DNA from: Porphyra umbilicalis
Taxonomy: Eukaryota > Rhodophyta > Bangiophyceae > Bangiales > Bangiaceae
NCBI GenBank assembly: GCA_002049455.2
Contig: KV918765.1
Span: forward strand, 556,092-620,091
Length of the DNA stretch: 64,000 nucleotides
Direction: 5' to 3'
Shown here in pieces: positions 43,447 to 53,883 of this stretch (its first letter is position 1; each line of letters opens with the position of its first letter). The position numbers were made by a program, and so were the translations under genes. The notes beneath the pieces are model-generated. The model saw nothing but the letters and a program-made list of their open reading frames with translations. It was not told the DNA's origin and did not search any database.

Positions 43447-44160
43447 TCCAGGAACGTGCGTGCACTACCCTGGCCTCCATGGCGGTGGAGCGCTTGGCGA
43501 CACATCGACACCGGGCACGCCGGCCGGCTCCATAGCCTCCAGCGCGCACGGGGGCACGCACAGCCACGTTGCCGTGGCAGGGGGAACGTGGATCGGGGAA
43601 AGAGGTGCCGCCGCCGCCACCACAGCGGCGGCGGCCCGCCGGCGTCGCGCGACGCCCACGGGAGGGGCCGTCACTCCGCCACGCAGCGCACCTGCGCACG
43701 GAGGGCGGGGCGGCCGACACGGCGCACGGGCGGGCGGGTGGGACCGACCGCCGCGCGACGGGGCGCCTCTAACCGCTCCGCTAGATGGCGTCAGACACCG
43801 CCGACGAGCCGCCGCAACAGAAGCCGGCGCGAAGGCGCGATCACGCGCGGGTCATCGCGGGCGCGTCGAACCCCGGAAGTCGCTGCGCGTGGTCGCCGCG
43901 CGCATCTCGGGCGATGGGGGGTTGTGGGGGAGCAAGCACCGTCCGGGCCCTGTGACCCTTGTGGCAGGACAGTCCTTCTCAGCCACGTAACTCTATTCGC
44001 TTTTCGCGTCATCGCGACCCTTCTAACGCTGACACGCCCTCAGATCCCTGAGAACGCGAATGCAGACTGCCACCTCTGAAACGGAGAGCAAGTTCCATGA
44101 TCAAAGTATATGTGTGCATCACTATACTTCGAGAGCACCCTGTCCTGAAGGCCAGGGAAA
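43447..44160 (+). mobile_element. 0.7-kb dispersed repeat, copy C
   Basis: It runs from AACGTGCGTGCACTACCCTG to GAAGGCCAGGGAA. This is the most diverged copy, with small insertions, but is alignable throughout with copies A and B. Immediately outside its right end a minus-strand frame finishes KWTPVQKQMLIEGLY, suggesting insertion next to, or into, an older gene remnant. Confidence 0.72.
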
Positions 44161-44684
44161 TTCTCAATATAGGCCTTCGATGAGCATTTGCTTCTGCACT
44201 GGTGTCCATTTGATAGGCAATTCTCTAGCCTTTAGCGACGCATCGCGCGCCGGCAACGACCAGGCCGACGGCAATGATGGAGGGGGCGCCCGCGGCGAGC
44301 TACGCGCCTCCTGAATGAGGAGGTCGCCCGATGCGGCACGGCCGGCGCCGGCGTCCCTGGACAGGACGTTGGTCGTCCTGGCGACGAGGACGCCCCCGCG
44401 GCCATGACCGAGAATAATTTGATGACCATCTGCTCTGGCTTTGTGCGCGATGAGATGGGTAGGACTGCGGCCGGTGGGGCGGCCGGTGGAGGCCAGGCGA
44501 GCCGACGTCCCGTGATGCTGCAAAGCATCTTTGACGCAGAGTGGCAGAGGCCAAGAGAGTGTATCACATGCAGCTGTTTCCTCCATGTTTTCTGGCTTTC
44601 TTGTGGTCCTTTGAACCATCCAAATTGCAAGAATATTGGGTAGTTTGATTCGCCTATCAAGTAAGTGTCAAAACACGGGGGCTA
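44161..44684. other. Spacer with a possible gene remnant
   Basis: A minus-strand frame (44619-44164) ends in KWTPVQKQMLIEGLY exactly at the edge of repeat copy C. The rest has no recognised domain. I see no intact gene. Confidence 0.35.
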
Positions 44685-44796
44685 CATCAGGGGGGTGAAG
44701 AGGGGCGTGCCAATGTTGAGGGTGTGCAGAAGGGCGTGACTAGGCGTGCATCGCCCACCCCGTCACCCAAAAAGGGGCGTGATGCACAACCCTACC
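44685..44796 (+). repeat. GGGCGT-rich small element, copy 3
   Basis: About 110 bp with GGGGCGTG/GGGCGTG motifs end in GCACAACCCTACCC. It lies 525 bp to the right of copy C of the 0.7-kb repeat. Confidence 0.5.
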
Positions 44797-44979
44797 CACA
44801 CCCACACGTCGAACAAACAGTCCTTTTTTCTAGTGCACGTTGCGGGAGAACTTAAAAAATGCTTTTGGCGATCCATTTGGCTCCCTACGCCGTTGGAGGA
44901 CGTCCCTCGGCGCTTTCTTGACGATGGGAGCATGCGTCGGGGCTGTTTGCATCTTTCTGTGGAGTTGCTAGAGGTCGCG

Positions 44980-46110
44980 ACGTTTTCATCGCCCGTACGG
45001 TCCGCGGAAGCAGAATCGTGGTTAAAAAGATACGTGAGGGCAGATGCGGCGTTTACGGGGTCGTGGGGGCAGTTGGACGCGGCCACGAACGGCCATGAAT
45101 TCGCAATTCCGCAGTAGTTGGCCAGAATCGGACTCTGCGGGCCCTGTCGGAGACGTCTTTTTTGAGTTTTCAAACAGGGGGTCGTGTTGGCGTTGAATGC
45201 GCTGCGGTCTTCGTGGTCGCGTCCCTTCCCGCAACACCCGCGCGCGGCGGGTTGGGGCGGAGGCCACCGCCGCTGGCGGTGTTGCCGCCGCGCCTGCCGC
45301 CGACGCCGCGGTGAGCAGTGGACGACCGTGCGCACGACGCGCGCCCGCACACGGCAGCAAGTGGCGCCCGCGGCCGTGGCGCCCGCGGCCGTGGCGTTGG
45401 CGGCGGCGACGGCGGCGGCGGCGTGGCGTCCCTGCTTTTTTCTCGCTCCACCCCGCCGCCCGCCCCTCCGTGCCACCGACGGCTTCTTCTTTCCTCCTCT
45501 CCCTCTGTGGCCCCACATATCCCCCCCTCCCCATCCACCCCGTCGCCGCGGCTCACGAGCGCATGGCGCAGCTCGGTCTCGAGTCTGCGATGCGGAAAGC
45601 GACGACCGTCCAGACAGCGTCGGCCGGTGGTTGCCCGGATGGTGGCGGTCGTGCCTCGGTGGCAGCCGCCGCCCGCCACGGCGGTGGCGGCCGCTGCCGA
45701 CCCTCCGGTGGGTGCGGCAGGAGCCCCTCGCGGCGATCACCTACCCCCCCTCGGACGAAGCCAATGCGCTGGTCTTCGAGGAGCGTGCGGGCGGCCGCTA
45801 TCCATGGGCGGGTACCCCCCCGTCGGCAGGGGCTGCCTCTCGTGGGGGCCGCGGTGGACGCCGCGGCGGCGGTGGGCGGAGCGCCCCCTACGCCAGCAAG
45901 CGGTGGTCATGTCGGCGACTGCCACCACCGCCGCCATGGCCGCCTTCCTCGTCTCCTTTTTTCTGATCTCCCTCTCGTACGTGCGCTCTCAAGCAGCGCT
46001 GGTCGGGAGGCGGTGCTCGACTGGTCTATGCATCTTTCGTCGTGTGAAAACAGTTTTATCGTTTTGCAAGTCCAGGGTGTTTTCGCGAACGCGCTTTTAG
46101 TTATGTTCTC
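44980..46110 (+). repeat. GC-rich repeated block, copy 2
   Basis: Its left edge (CATCGCCCGTACGGTCCGCG, TGGTTAAAAAGATACGTGAG), internal patch (45620-45680) and right edge (46050-46110, AAGTCCAGGG then GCGAACGCGCTTTTAGTTAT) match the block at 12650-14215. The interior is GC-rich in all frames and no gene is supported. Confidence 0.5.
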
Positions 46111-46690
46111 CGTTTTCAACAACTTCAAACAAATTCACATTTATGTCATTGGAGTCTCGGACGTGTGGCTGGGACGAGTGGAAGCCAAACGGCCTCTCGT
46201 CCCACTGGATCGCGCCGCGCAGACCGCCCCCCCTTGCCACAGCCCTCCGCCGCCGTGCTGACGCGTCCCGTTTGGGCGACGCGCCGCCTCGCGGCCGTGC
46301 ACCGCCGTGCTCTAGCTGGTCCGCGGCGACCGGCCGTACTCGTCGGGTTTGGCCAGACGACCGCGGGACGTTTCACTGCCTGCCCGGATTATTGGCGTGC
46401 GCGCCTGCTGGCGGCAGTCGCCAGCGGCCTTGGTCGGGCTGGCGGTGGTGGTGGCGGCGCCGGTGGCGGTGGCAGTGGCGGCGGCGGCGGCGGCGGCGAC
46501 GGCGGCGGCGGCGACGCGGCGGCGGTGACAGCGGCAGCCACTCTGATTCCGGTACCGACAACAGCGACGTTGGTGGCGGCGGTTTGCGTGACCGTGGGCC
46601 GCCTTGGTGGCCGGCCAGTCGGCGGCGGTTCTTTCCTTGCTACAGACACGGTTTGCGCGGCACCCGGCTGCCGCCAGCAGGCGGCGTGCC

Positions 46691-48627
46691 ATGGCGACCG
46701 GCCTTTCGTTGCGAGATGGCAGGCCTCCCCCGCCGGCGGAGATACCCCCGTCGCTGGCGGTGGCAGATCCACCGCCAGGGCTACGGGGGGCGGTGCGGCG
46801 GCTGATGGCGCCGCGGTTACCACCGCCAGCGGGCGCCTGCGGCGGCGCAACTCCAGCAGGCCTGGCGCGCGTCTGGCCGCTTGCGGCGGCGACGCCCACC
46901 CCGCCCCTGCCCCCCACCACGGCGCGGTGTTGGGCGTCGGGTGGTTCCCTGCCGCCGACCGTGTTTGTCGCCGCCGTCAACACCTCCCTCCACTCCCCCA
47001 CGGACGGCACTAGGAGAGCTGGTGGCGACGACGACGGGGCGGCGGTCCGGGGTGACACGCCCCTCGCCGGCGTCGCCGCCGCGGCGACGCCGCCGTCGGC
47101 AACCGTGTCGGCTCTCTCTGGCGGCCTCTCGGGCATTGTTGCCACCGTCCTGACGCAGCCGCTTGATGTGGCCAAGACGCGCCTCCAACTCCAGCGCTCC
47201 TACCCCGGCGTCGCCGACAAGTACCGAGGCGTCGTGCACACGCTGCGGACGGTCGGCGCGGAGGAGGGCGTGCGGGGACTGATGAAGGGGGTGAGCCCCT
47301 CGATTATTGGCCTGGCGCCGTCGCTCTCCCTCTTTTTCACCACGTACAATTGGTGGCGGGCCAAACTCGCGGGGCTCCCCCTGCTCGACGGCAGCGCGCC
47401 ACCGGCGGGGGGGGAGTTTGGCCTCGGCGGGCTCGTGCGGCGCTCCCCAGATATCGTCATCAATGGGGCGTCGGCGGCCGCGTCGTGGACGACCACGTGC
47501 ATCATCACCAACCCGATTTGGATTGTGCGGCTGCGGATGATGGCCGCGTCGGGGGTGGAGGGCGTGGCCGCGGGGGCGCCCCCGGCCGCCGCCGCCGCCG
47601 CCGCCGCCAGCGCTGCCGCCACGGCCACGCCGACGACCGCGACGGCCGCCGCCGCCGCCGCCGCCGCCACCACCCCCGCCGCGGCGCACCCCCCCGCGTC
47701 GGCGGGGGCGACGCCCTCCCCCCCCCCCCGGCGGCCGCCGCCGCCCGCACCCTCGGCGGCAAGTACAATGGCCTCTTGCAATCGACGCGCCTCATCGTGC
47801 GGGAGGAGGGTGTGGCGGGCCTCTGGCACGGCACCGCCGCGTCGTGCCTCTCTGCCCCCGGTGCGGCGTTGCAGTTTTGCATCTATGAGCGCCTCAAGCT
47901 GCCGGCCGAGCCGGGCGGCGTGGCGCCCGCCGCCCAAGTCGGCGCCGCGTCGGCGGTGAGTTCCATCGCCACGACGCTGGTGTTTTACCCGCTGGAGGTG
48001 CTCCGCAGCCGCACGCAGGCGGCGCTGCGCGGGGAGACGCCGCCAATGGCGAGGTTGGCGCGGGACATGTGGCGTAACGAGGGCGCCGGCGCATTTTACA
48101 AGGTATGTGGCGTGCGGCGCGCGGGGCGAGGGAGGGGACGGGCACTGGCAGCAATGAAGAGGGGTCATTGGAGGCGGTTTGGTGTGGGCGAAGGGGAAGT
48201 TGGCGACCGTGGGGATGCCACGGCCGGCGGCGGTGGCGGCTGCAGTGGTGCATTGGCAATCACCTGGGCTGCAGGTGTGGGCTTGCGCTGTTTGACGAAA
48301 CTGCCCATCACCGCTGACCCGCCGCGTGCACCGGCGCTTCGGGGATTGATGCAGTGTGTGTGGTTCGTTTGCATGTATTCTAACCCACTCCTTGCTCGCC
48401 TCGTTCCTGCCGTTGCATTTACTGGTGTTGCCGTGAAAAACACGCATGCTGATTGCCGGTTGTGCCTCACGCGCGACCCGACCTCTCCCCCCTTCACCTG
48501 CACCGTGTCGCAGGGGATCACCGCAAGCCTGGTGCGGACGGTCCCCAACGGGGCAATGGCGCTGTGCAGCTACGAGTTTTTCGTGCGTTTGCTGACGCAG
48601 CTGCTCGACGAGCGTGGCGCACGGTGA
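46691..48627 (+). CDS. Mitochondrial carrier (NAD/folate/pyrimidine-nucleotide clade)
   Basis: This is an inner-membrane solute carrier of the SLC25 family. ATG 46691 (GTGCCATGGC) is chosen; the open frame further upstream has no ATG. After a Pro/Ala-rich N-terminus come the three repeats: SGGLSGIVATVLTQPLDVAK (47110), TTTCIITNPIWIVRLRMM (47490) and ATTLVFYPLEVLRSRTQ (47970). NPIW in repeat 2 marks the branch that carries NAD, FAD, folate or pyrimidine nucleotides; I cannot choose among them. Between repeats 2 and 3 sits a long Ala/Pro/Thr-rich insert, and the frame changes at a C run near 47719-47730, after which GGKYNGLLQSTRLIVREEGV resumes the family pattern. A 411-bp GT-AG intron (48103-48513, GTATGT donor) separates GAGAFYK from GITASLVRTVPNGAMALCSY. 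It ends in TGA and converges on the bZIP gene. Confidence 0.88.
48103..48513 (+). other. Intron of the mitochondrial carrier gene
   Basis: Donor AAG|GTATGT and acceptor GTCGCAG|GG, phase 0. The intron happens to be open in the coding frame, but its translation (Gly/Arg-rich) breaks the FYK-GITASL carrier block that removal restores. Confidence 0.85.
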
Positions 48628-49128
48628 GTGGAGTAGGCGCCCGCCTCACGGCGGGCGGAAGCGCCGCGGAGCTCGTTCCTTTCTTTTTGTTGGTGTTGGG
48701 ATCTTTCCACCGATCCATCGCCGTCCACCCTCCCCCTTTGGTGCTCGCTGACGCTCGCTGCGTCGGTCGTCTTGAAGCGGCGGCGGCGGCGTGAAGCCCC
48801 ATCCCCGCCCCCCCCCCGCTGATTGTAGCCGCTCGATCAGCGGTTGTCGAGTGCATCCCTACTTCCCTTCGGCGCGGGCGACCGGGTCGAGCGTGCACCC
48901 GCCGCCCATGTAAACGTAAACGCATAGATCCATACGTACGTGGCGTGCCGCCCGGCCGCGACGCGTCACGCGTCACCCGTCGTGCCGACATTCACCGCCG
49001 TGCCCTCCCACTCATCCAGTTGTTTCGTGCCCCTCGTGCTCCGCGCCACCGCCCTGGCTGGATGGAGCCCCCAATCCCCGCCGACCAGCCCCCCCCTCCG
49101 TCAACCTCCCGCCACCTCTGAAGCCGCG
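48628..49128. other. Convergent intergenic region
   Basis: This is 500 bp between the ends of the carrier and bZIP genes. No gene is seen. A CCCCCCCC run lies near 48810. Confidence 0.5.
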
Positions 49129-50391
49129 TCACGCAGCCGGGCTCGCGTCGCCGAGGCCCATGCCCACCTGGACGTGCACAGCCGCCAGCGCGTCGCGGAG
49201 GCGTGTCGCCTCCCCCGTCAGCTCGACCACTTGCTCGCGAAGCCCCTCAATGATGACATCCTTTTCCGCGTCGGCCACCGCCGCCGCCTCCGCTGCCGAC
49301 CGGCGGCCGAGGCGGGAGCGCTCCGCCGACCGGCGATTGAGGACCTTCTTCAGCGTCTCCTCCTCGGCGGGCAGTAGGCGGTCCGCGGCGGCGGCGGCGG
49401 CGGCGGCGGCACGGCCATTGGCCGCCGCGTCCGACGCACCGCCGCCGTGCGCGCCCCCGCCGCCGCTGCCGCCGCGGCGCATCGTCAGGATGATCTCCCG
49501 CGCGGCCGCGCGCGTGTCGGCCGCCGACGTGTCGGGCGGGAAGACACGGAGGGCGTCGGCGAGGGCGATAGTGAGCGGACTGTCCGCCTCTGACGCGCCG
49601 TCGCCGCGGCGACGGCGGGGGGTGGTCACCCGCTTGCTAACGACGTGGGACGTCGGCACGCCACCGCCGCTGCCGCCGCCGCCGCCGCCGTCGCCGCCGC
49701 CGCTCCGATTGACGCCACCGCCGCGGGCCTTGGCAATGGCCGGGGCCGGACCACCCACCGGCCATGCCGCTGAGGAGCGGCCGCCGACGGCCGATGGAGG
49801 GTCGCTGCTGGTCGAGGAGGCCAACGCGGTGCCCGAGCCGCTGCCGCCCGTGCCGGTGGTGGCATCGTAGTCCGATCCGTCAGATGCCCGACCGGCGGGC
49901 GTGGACATTGCCGCCGCCGCTTCGGCAAGCACCGCCGTCGCTGCGGCAACGGCCCCGGCGACCGTCGGGTCCACGGCGACGGAGCTGGTCGCCGCCGCCT
50001 CCTTGTATGTCGACATGATCGCGTCGCCTCCTTGGTACACACCCGACGGCTCCAACAACAGGTCATGGGGCCGCGAACGCGGCGGCGGCGACGGCAGCTG
50101 GAGCGGCGCGCCCAGCGGCGCCCCCGCACTCGAGTTGGGCTGCTGCGTGGTCCAGGCAAGGGAGAAGAACGGGTCGTCTTCGAGTCCTGTCGCCACGATG
50201 GACGGGTGGGGGAGTCCGCCGGCGAGGCCGCCCGACGTTGGCAGCGCAAAAGGGTTCATGGCGGGCGCCACGGGCAGCGGCAGGCCAACCGCAGACGCGT
50301 CGCCTGGTGTGCCGGCACTGGTGTAGGGCGAGTCGATGAAGTGGCGGTGGCTGCCGGCGCCGCCCGTCGAGTGGTGGTGGCCAGACGCCAT
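49129..50391 (-). CDS. bZIP transcription factor
   Basis: The 420-residue nuclear DNA-binding protein starts at ATG 50391 (MASGHHHSTGGAGSH); the frame also allows a non-ATG extension of 22 codons. Residues 1-340 are low-complexity, rich in Ala, Gly, Ser and Pro, with a possible activation patch (EDDPFFSLAWTTQQPNSS). The basic region KKVLNRRSAERSRLGRR near residue 350 fits the bZIP signature N-x7-R exactly. It is followed by a short leucine zipper (IIEGLREQVVELTGEATRLR) of about three to four heptads, close to the C-terminus. The preceding LLPAEEETLKKVLNRRSAE resembles the entry to many plant and algal bZIPs. It is a single exon. A TATATAAT lies about 205 bp upstream of the ATG. Confidence 0.88.
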   Translation of the reverse strand: MASGHHHSTGGAGSHRHFIDSPYTSAGTPGDASAVGLPLPVAPAMNPFALPTSGGLAGGLPHPSIVATGLEDDPFFSLAWTTQQPNSSAGAPLGAPLQLPSPPPRSRPHDLLLEPSGVYQGGDAIMSTYKEAAATSSVAVDPTVAGAVAAATAVLAEAAAAMSTPAGRASDGSDYDATTGTGGSGSGTALASSTSSDPPSAVGGRSSAAWPVGGPAPAIAKARGGGVNRSGGGDGGGGGGSGGGVPTSHVVSKRVTTPRRRRGDGASEADSPLTIALADALRVFPPDTSAADTRAAAREIILTMRRGGSGGGGAHGGGASDAAANGRAAAAAAAAADRLLPAEEETLKKVLNRRSAERSRLGRRSAAEAAAVADAEKDVIIEGLREQVVELTGEATRLRDALAAVHVQVGMGLGDASPAA

Positions 50392-50593
50392 GGCGATCAG
50401 GGTGCCGACGCAGCCGCCCAAGGGGAGGCTCGGATAGTCTGAGGGCCGGGGAAGCAAAGGAGTAGACGCACGATGACAGCGCGGGCTGCACAGCGCTCGG
50501 GACAGCGTCGTCGCAGCGGCACTCGATCGGCGAGACGACGGGGCGGCTGGGCCAACGCGCCAACGTCACGCATGCCGGGGCAACGTCGGCCAG

Positions 50594-50601
50594 ATTATAT
50601 A
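50594..50601 (-). promoter_or_regulatory. TATA-like box upstream of the bZIP gene
   Basis: TATATAAT on the coding strand, about 205 bp upstream of the chosen ATG, in otherwise GC-rich DNA. Its use as a core promoter is inferred from motif and position. Confidence 0.45.
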
Positions 50602-52419
50602 CGCGGGCGCGGATGGCGCCAGCGCTTCGGGACGCCCGTAGATGGGGGACGCGCCACCGCCTGCTGCCAACCCGCGTCGCGGCGAAACCGCAAACACACG
50701 AAGCGGGTCCGTCGCGTGGTACGCGCTTCTCAGCCGCCCCGCGCGCGCTTCTGTGCTGTATACTCGCTCCTGAGCCTGCCTGCACCTCACGTGGGGAGCC
50801 CGCGTGTACACCACCCGCACCGTGAGGCACCGGGTACGGTGTCACTAAACCCGGATCATCACGCCAATTGCAAGGCCCGCAGCGTATCCCGGGCCGCGCG
50901 CCAACTTGCGCGCGTGGCGAAAACCCAGCAGAGGCGGCTGTGGGAGGGTCCCGCGCACCGGGATGCCTCGCTGGTGAGGGAGGGATGACCAGGCCTCCCC
51001 CGCTGTCACTTCTGTCAGAAGACGGCTGCCCCGGGACGAGCGGGCCAAGCGCCGTGGGGGCTGCTTCAAGCAGCCCCCACGGCGCTGTAGCCAAGTTGGC
51101 TAGGGCCCACCAGGCAGACCACTCGGCGGGCGATGCGGGCCCAACTTTGGCCTATCGCGGAGCGGCTGGGCAGAGAGATACGATGCCATCCGGGTGATGT
51201 AACGTGGCGGGGCATTGCCCACTGCCATTGGTTTCAATCGGCAGCATAGAGACACGCAGGCGCACCTCGGACGAGCAGTTTTCACTTTTTGTGCCTGGGG
51301 GCGCCACGAACGAGGGGTCATTGGGCGACGAGGCGCCCCCTCATGGACGTAGCCGACCTCGGGAGCACCCTCAGGTGGGCCACTGGCCGGCCGGCAACAA
51401 TGTCAACACGGACCGAAGGTGCTCGGTGTTCGGGCCTGCGCCCTCGAGGCCCGGCACGGCCGTTTCTGTAGTGAAGGGGCTCATGGGCTACTATCCTACA
51501 TAGCGGGGCTCCCAATGCATCCAATGATGGCCAGGATCCGCGAGGCGCAGGTGGTCATTGGTCGGTCCATTACAATGACCGATGCCAAAATCTCGATTCA
51601 TTCAAGGGCCTCGTCACGTGCGCGCACGCGGCTCGCATGCGAGCCCCGCAGGGCGGTACGCGCGTTTCCATGACCGACGCCGTGGCATCATGGCCTGATG
51701 GCGCGCCACGGTCACGCTCGAAAAATTCGAGGCCCCTCTGGCGGCCGGTCAGCACATTGTCATTGGGCGCGCTGGGGAGTATGCTTATGCTTGCGGCACC
51801 TCGGTGCGCCCAGCGTCGTGACGGGTCTGAAAGCCCCGACTCGACTGTCACGCCCCCTGCCGTACGCGCAGAGTTCGCCACACCACCCCCGCCCGAGGCG
51901 CGCCCCACGCCGCCCTGGTGGGCGGGGCCCCCGTCCACCGGACAGCCAACTCTGGCAGCCGAGAGTGGCCAGCAGGCCCAGGTGCCTAACGTCCTGCGTA
52001 CAGACAGCGGCGCCTTGCGACCAAAACGGGCGTGCCGCCGGGCACCGTGCCGGCAACGATCGCCACCACCCGTCCGCGGTCACAGCTGTCGACGCGACAC
52101 AGGCGGCAAGTCAGCTTCCGAGGCACCGCGGACGGTATGTTTGGCGGCCACAGCTCCCGACGCCGCACGCCACCGCCCACGGGCCGCGGCCGCCCACCCA
52201 CCCGTCGACGCGGGGCGCCTGGCCGCGCCGCGGCACCCATCCAACCTACCCCACCGCAGCCGCGTGCAGGGGAGGAGGGCAACGAGGCACCCGCTGGTCA
52301 CCGTCCAGCCGGCGGGCGCACCCCACTCGACTGGCACCACTCCACCACCGCTGCCCAGTGACGCGAGCTGCCGCACCCCCAACGGGCGCTCACTGTCGTC
52401 GGGCGACGCCCACGGCTCG
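50602..52419. other. Spacer with a perfect hairpin, no gene seen
   Basis: The long plus-strand frame that covers 51637-53241 is mostly the shadow of the minus-strand gene at 52420-53368 and of GC-rich DNA. At 51048-51086 lies a perfect 39-bp hairpin, listed separately. TAGCCAAGTTGGCTAGGGC at 51088 resembles a tRNA A box but no T-arm follows at the right distance. Confidence 0.45.
51048..51086. repeat. Perfect 19-bp-arm hairpin
   Basis: AGCGCCGTGGGGGCTGCTT, one C, then the exact complement. The arms are GC-rich and the loop is a single base, so cruciform or a very stable RNA stem is possible. It is immediately followed by a tRNA-A-box-like sequence. Confidence 0.85.
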
Positions 52420-53368
52420 TCATCCCTCCAGCGACGGCGGCCGCGGCCGCCGCACCGGCCGCCCCCACTCGTCGAGGAGGTCCCCTTCGGCCCCCCCGCC
52501 GTCGGCGTCGTACCCCTCGGTCAGCCACAAATCGTCGGCCCCACCTGCCGGCGACAGCGCTGGGCCTCCACCATTGGTATCCCCCCCCCCCCCCCGCCGC
52601 CGCCGTCGTCGCGCGCTGCAGCGAGCCTGTCGCTGACGCGCGGGAGGGGCACCCCTACCCTTCCCCCCCCGCCCCCCTCCCCTGCAAAGACGCCGTACGG
52701 GTCGTCGGCGGCGGCCGCCGCCGCCGCGCACATGGCGTCGAGCGCCTCCCGGTGGGCGTGCGCATCGAGCCACGACCGCCCGCCCGCCGCGGCGGCGACG
52801 GAGCGGACTTCATTGGCAACGGGTGACGACGGGGGCAGGGCGGCAAAGGCGCGCGCCCATCCACGCGGGGGGCGCGGGGGGGAGGAAGGGGGTCGCCGCG
52901 CATCGCCGACCGTATGGCCGTCGCCGCTTCGGCAAACCACGTCGGTCGGCGGGCGGCGACCTGCGGGGTGCGGCGGCGACGCAGACGCGTCGGCGGGCAC
53001 GCCTGGCGCCGCCCCGTCGGCGCGGAGGACGACGCCGACGGCGGTCACCCCAAACGCGCCAAAGTTGACCGCCGACGCAAGGGACTTGGCCTTGGCCGGC
53101 GGCAAGGCGAGGCGCGGGAGCGCCCGCGCGTTGAAGGCCGTCGCCAGTCCAAACGGGACGAAAAAGAGGGCGGCGTTGACGGCCGCTTCGGCGGTTGCCA
53201 GCCGGTTGGCGACGGCCGATTCGGCGGGCGTCGGCGTGTAGTGGGCGGCGGCCATGCGGCGGGTGACTTCGGCGGCGAGGGCGGCTTCCCAGGCACCCGC
53301 CGCCGATGGGGAGGGGGGGGGGGGGGGAGCGCTGGCACCAGGGCACCGTCGGGGGGGGGCTCGACCAT
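52420..53368 (-). CDS. Hypothetical membrane protein with two run-length frame breaks
   Basis: I assemble one gene from three frames. ATG 53368 (GAGCCATGGTCG-type context) opens MVEPPPDGALVPALPPPP up to the 15-G run at 53313-53327. The next frame gives AAGAWEAALAAEVTRRM, AVANRLATAEAAVNAALFF and a hydrophobic pair (AALFFVPFGLATAFNARALP and SAVNFGAFGVTAVGVVLRAD), then a Pro/Gly-rich linker and RSWLDAHAHREALDAMCAAA. At the C run at 52577-52591 a third frame continues with GGADDLWLTEGYDADGGG and LLDEWGRPVRRPRPPSLEG before its stop at 52420. That ending reads more like protein than the short alternative ending at 52521. The product would be about 310 residues with one or two membrane helices. I do not recognise the family. 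Confidence 0.55.
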
Positions 53369-53718
53369 GGCGGCACCGTGTCCCGCGGCACGGGGGGGAG
53401 GGAGCAACGGGCGGGGAGCGGGGGGTAAAACCGTCGACAGAGAGTTGGAGGAAAAAAGAGGACGAATCAGGTAGGAGACAAGGCGCGGGTTGTGGCGCGG
53501 GAGGGGGGAGTCGCGGGCTCCTGCGCCCCGTGCGGGAGATGGACCGGGAGCAAAGCGTCGCAGAAACGGACGGCGTTGTCCAAGAGGGCTGGAACCTGGT
53601 GGGATTGCAGGCCAACCTGCAGGTTCGCTGGCGCTCCGAGGTTTGAGTGTGTGCGGGCACGTAAGTACTGCCAGATGACAGTACTGTATCAGGTTTGATG
53701 CACTGTACAGTATGTAAG

Positions 53719-53883
53719 TATTGCAGTCTTCCCGATTCTGGCCGATCCGGACAAGAACAACCTACAGTCCGCACAACTTCTGATTGGTTGAGAGGCCATA
53801 TCCGGCCGGATGGATGGCTGTCGTCCATCTGTTCTGCACAGTTGTTCTTGTCGGGATCGGCCAAAATTGGGGAGAATGCAATA
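53719..53883. mobile_element. 165-bp inverted-repeat element
   Basis: TATTGCAGTCTTCCCGATTC then GGCCGATCCGGACAAGAAC at the left is mirrored at the right (GTTCTTGTCGGGATCGGCC to GCAATA). The arms are about 43 bp with several mismatches. It belongs to the same family as the ends at 1.03, 10.8, 21.2 and 24.9 kb. Confidence 0.7.

Noticed and set aside
51086..51245. tRNA gene
   Set aside because: An A-box-like sequence (51088) is present but the only T-arm-like sequence (GGTTTCAATCG near 51229) is too far away and no acceptor stem pairs.
51637..53241. Long plus-strand protein of 534 residues
   Set aside because: Its translation is Pro/Arg/Ala-rich without domains and lies opposite the more protein-like minus-strand gene at 52420-53368; stops are rare at this GC content.
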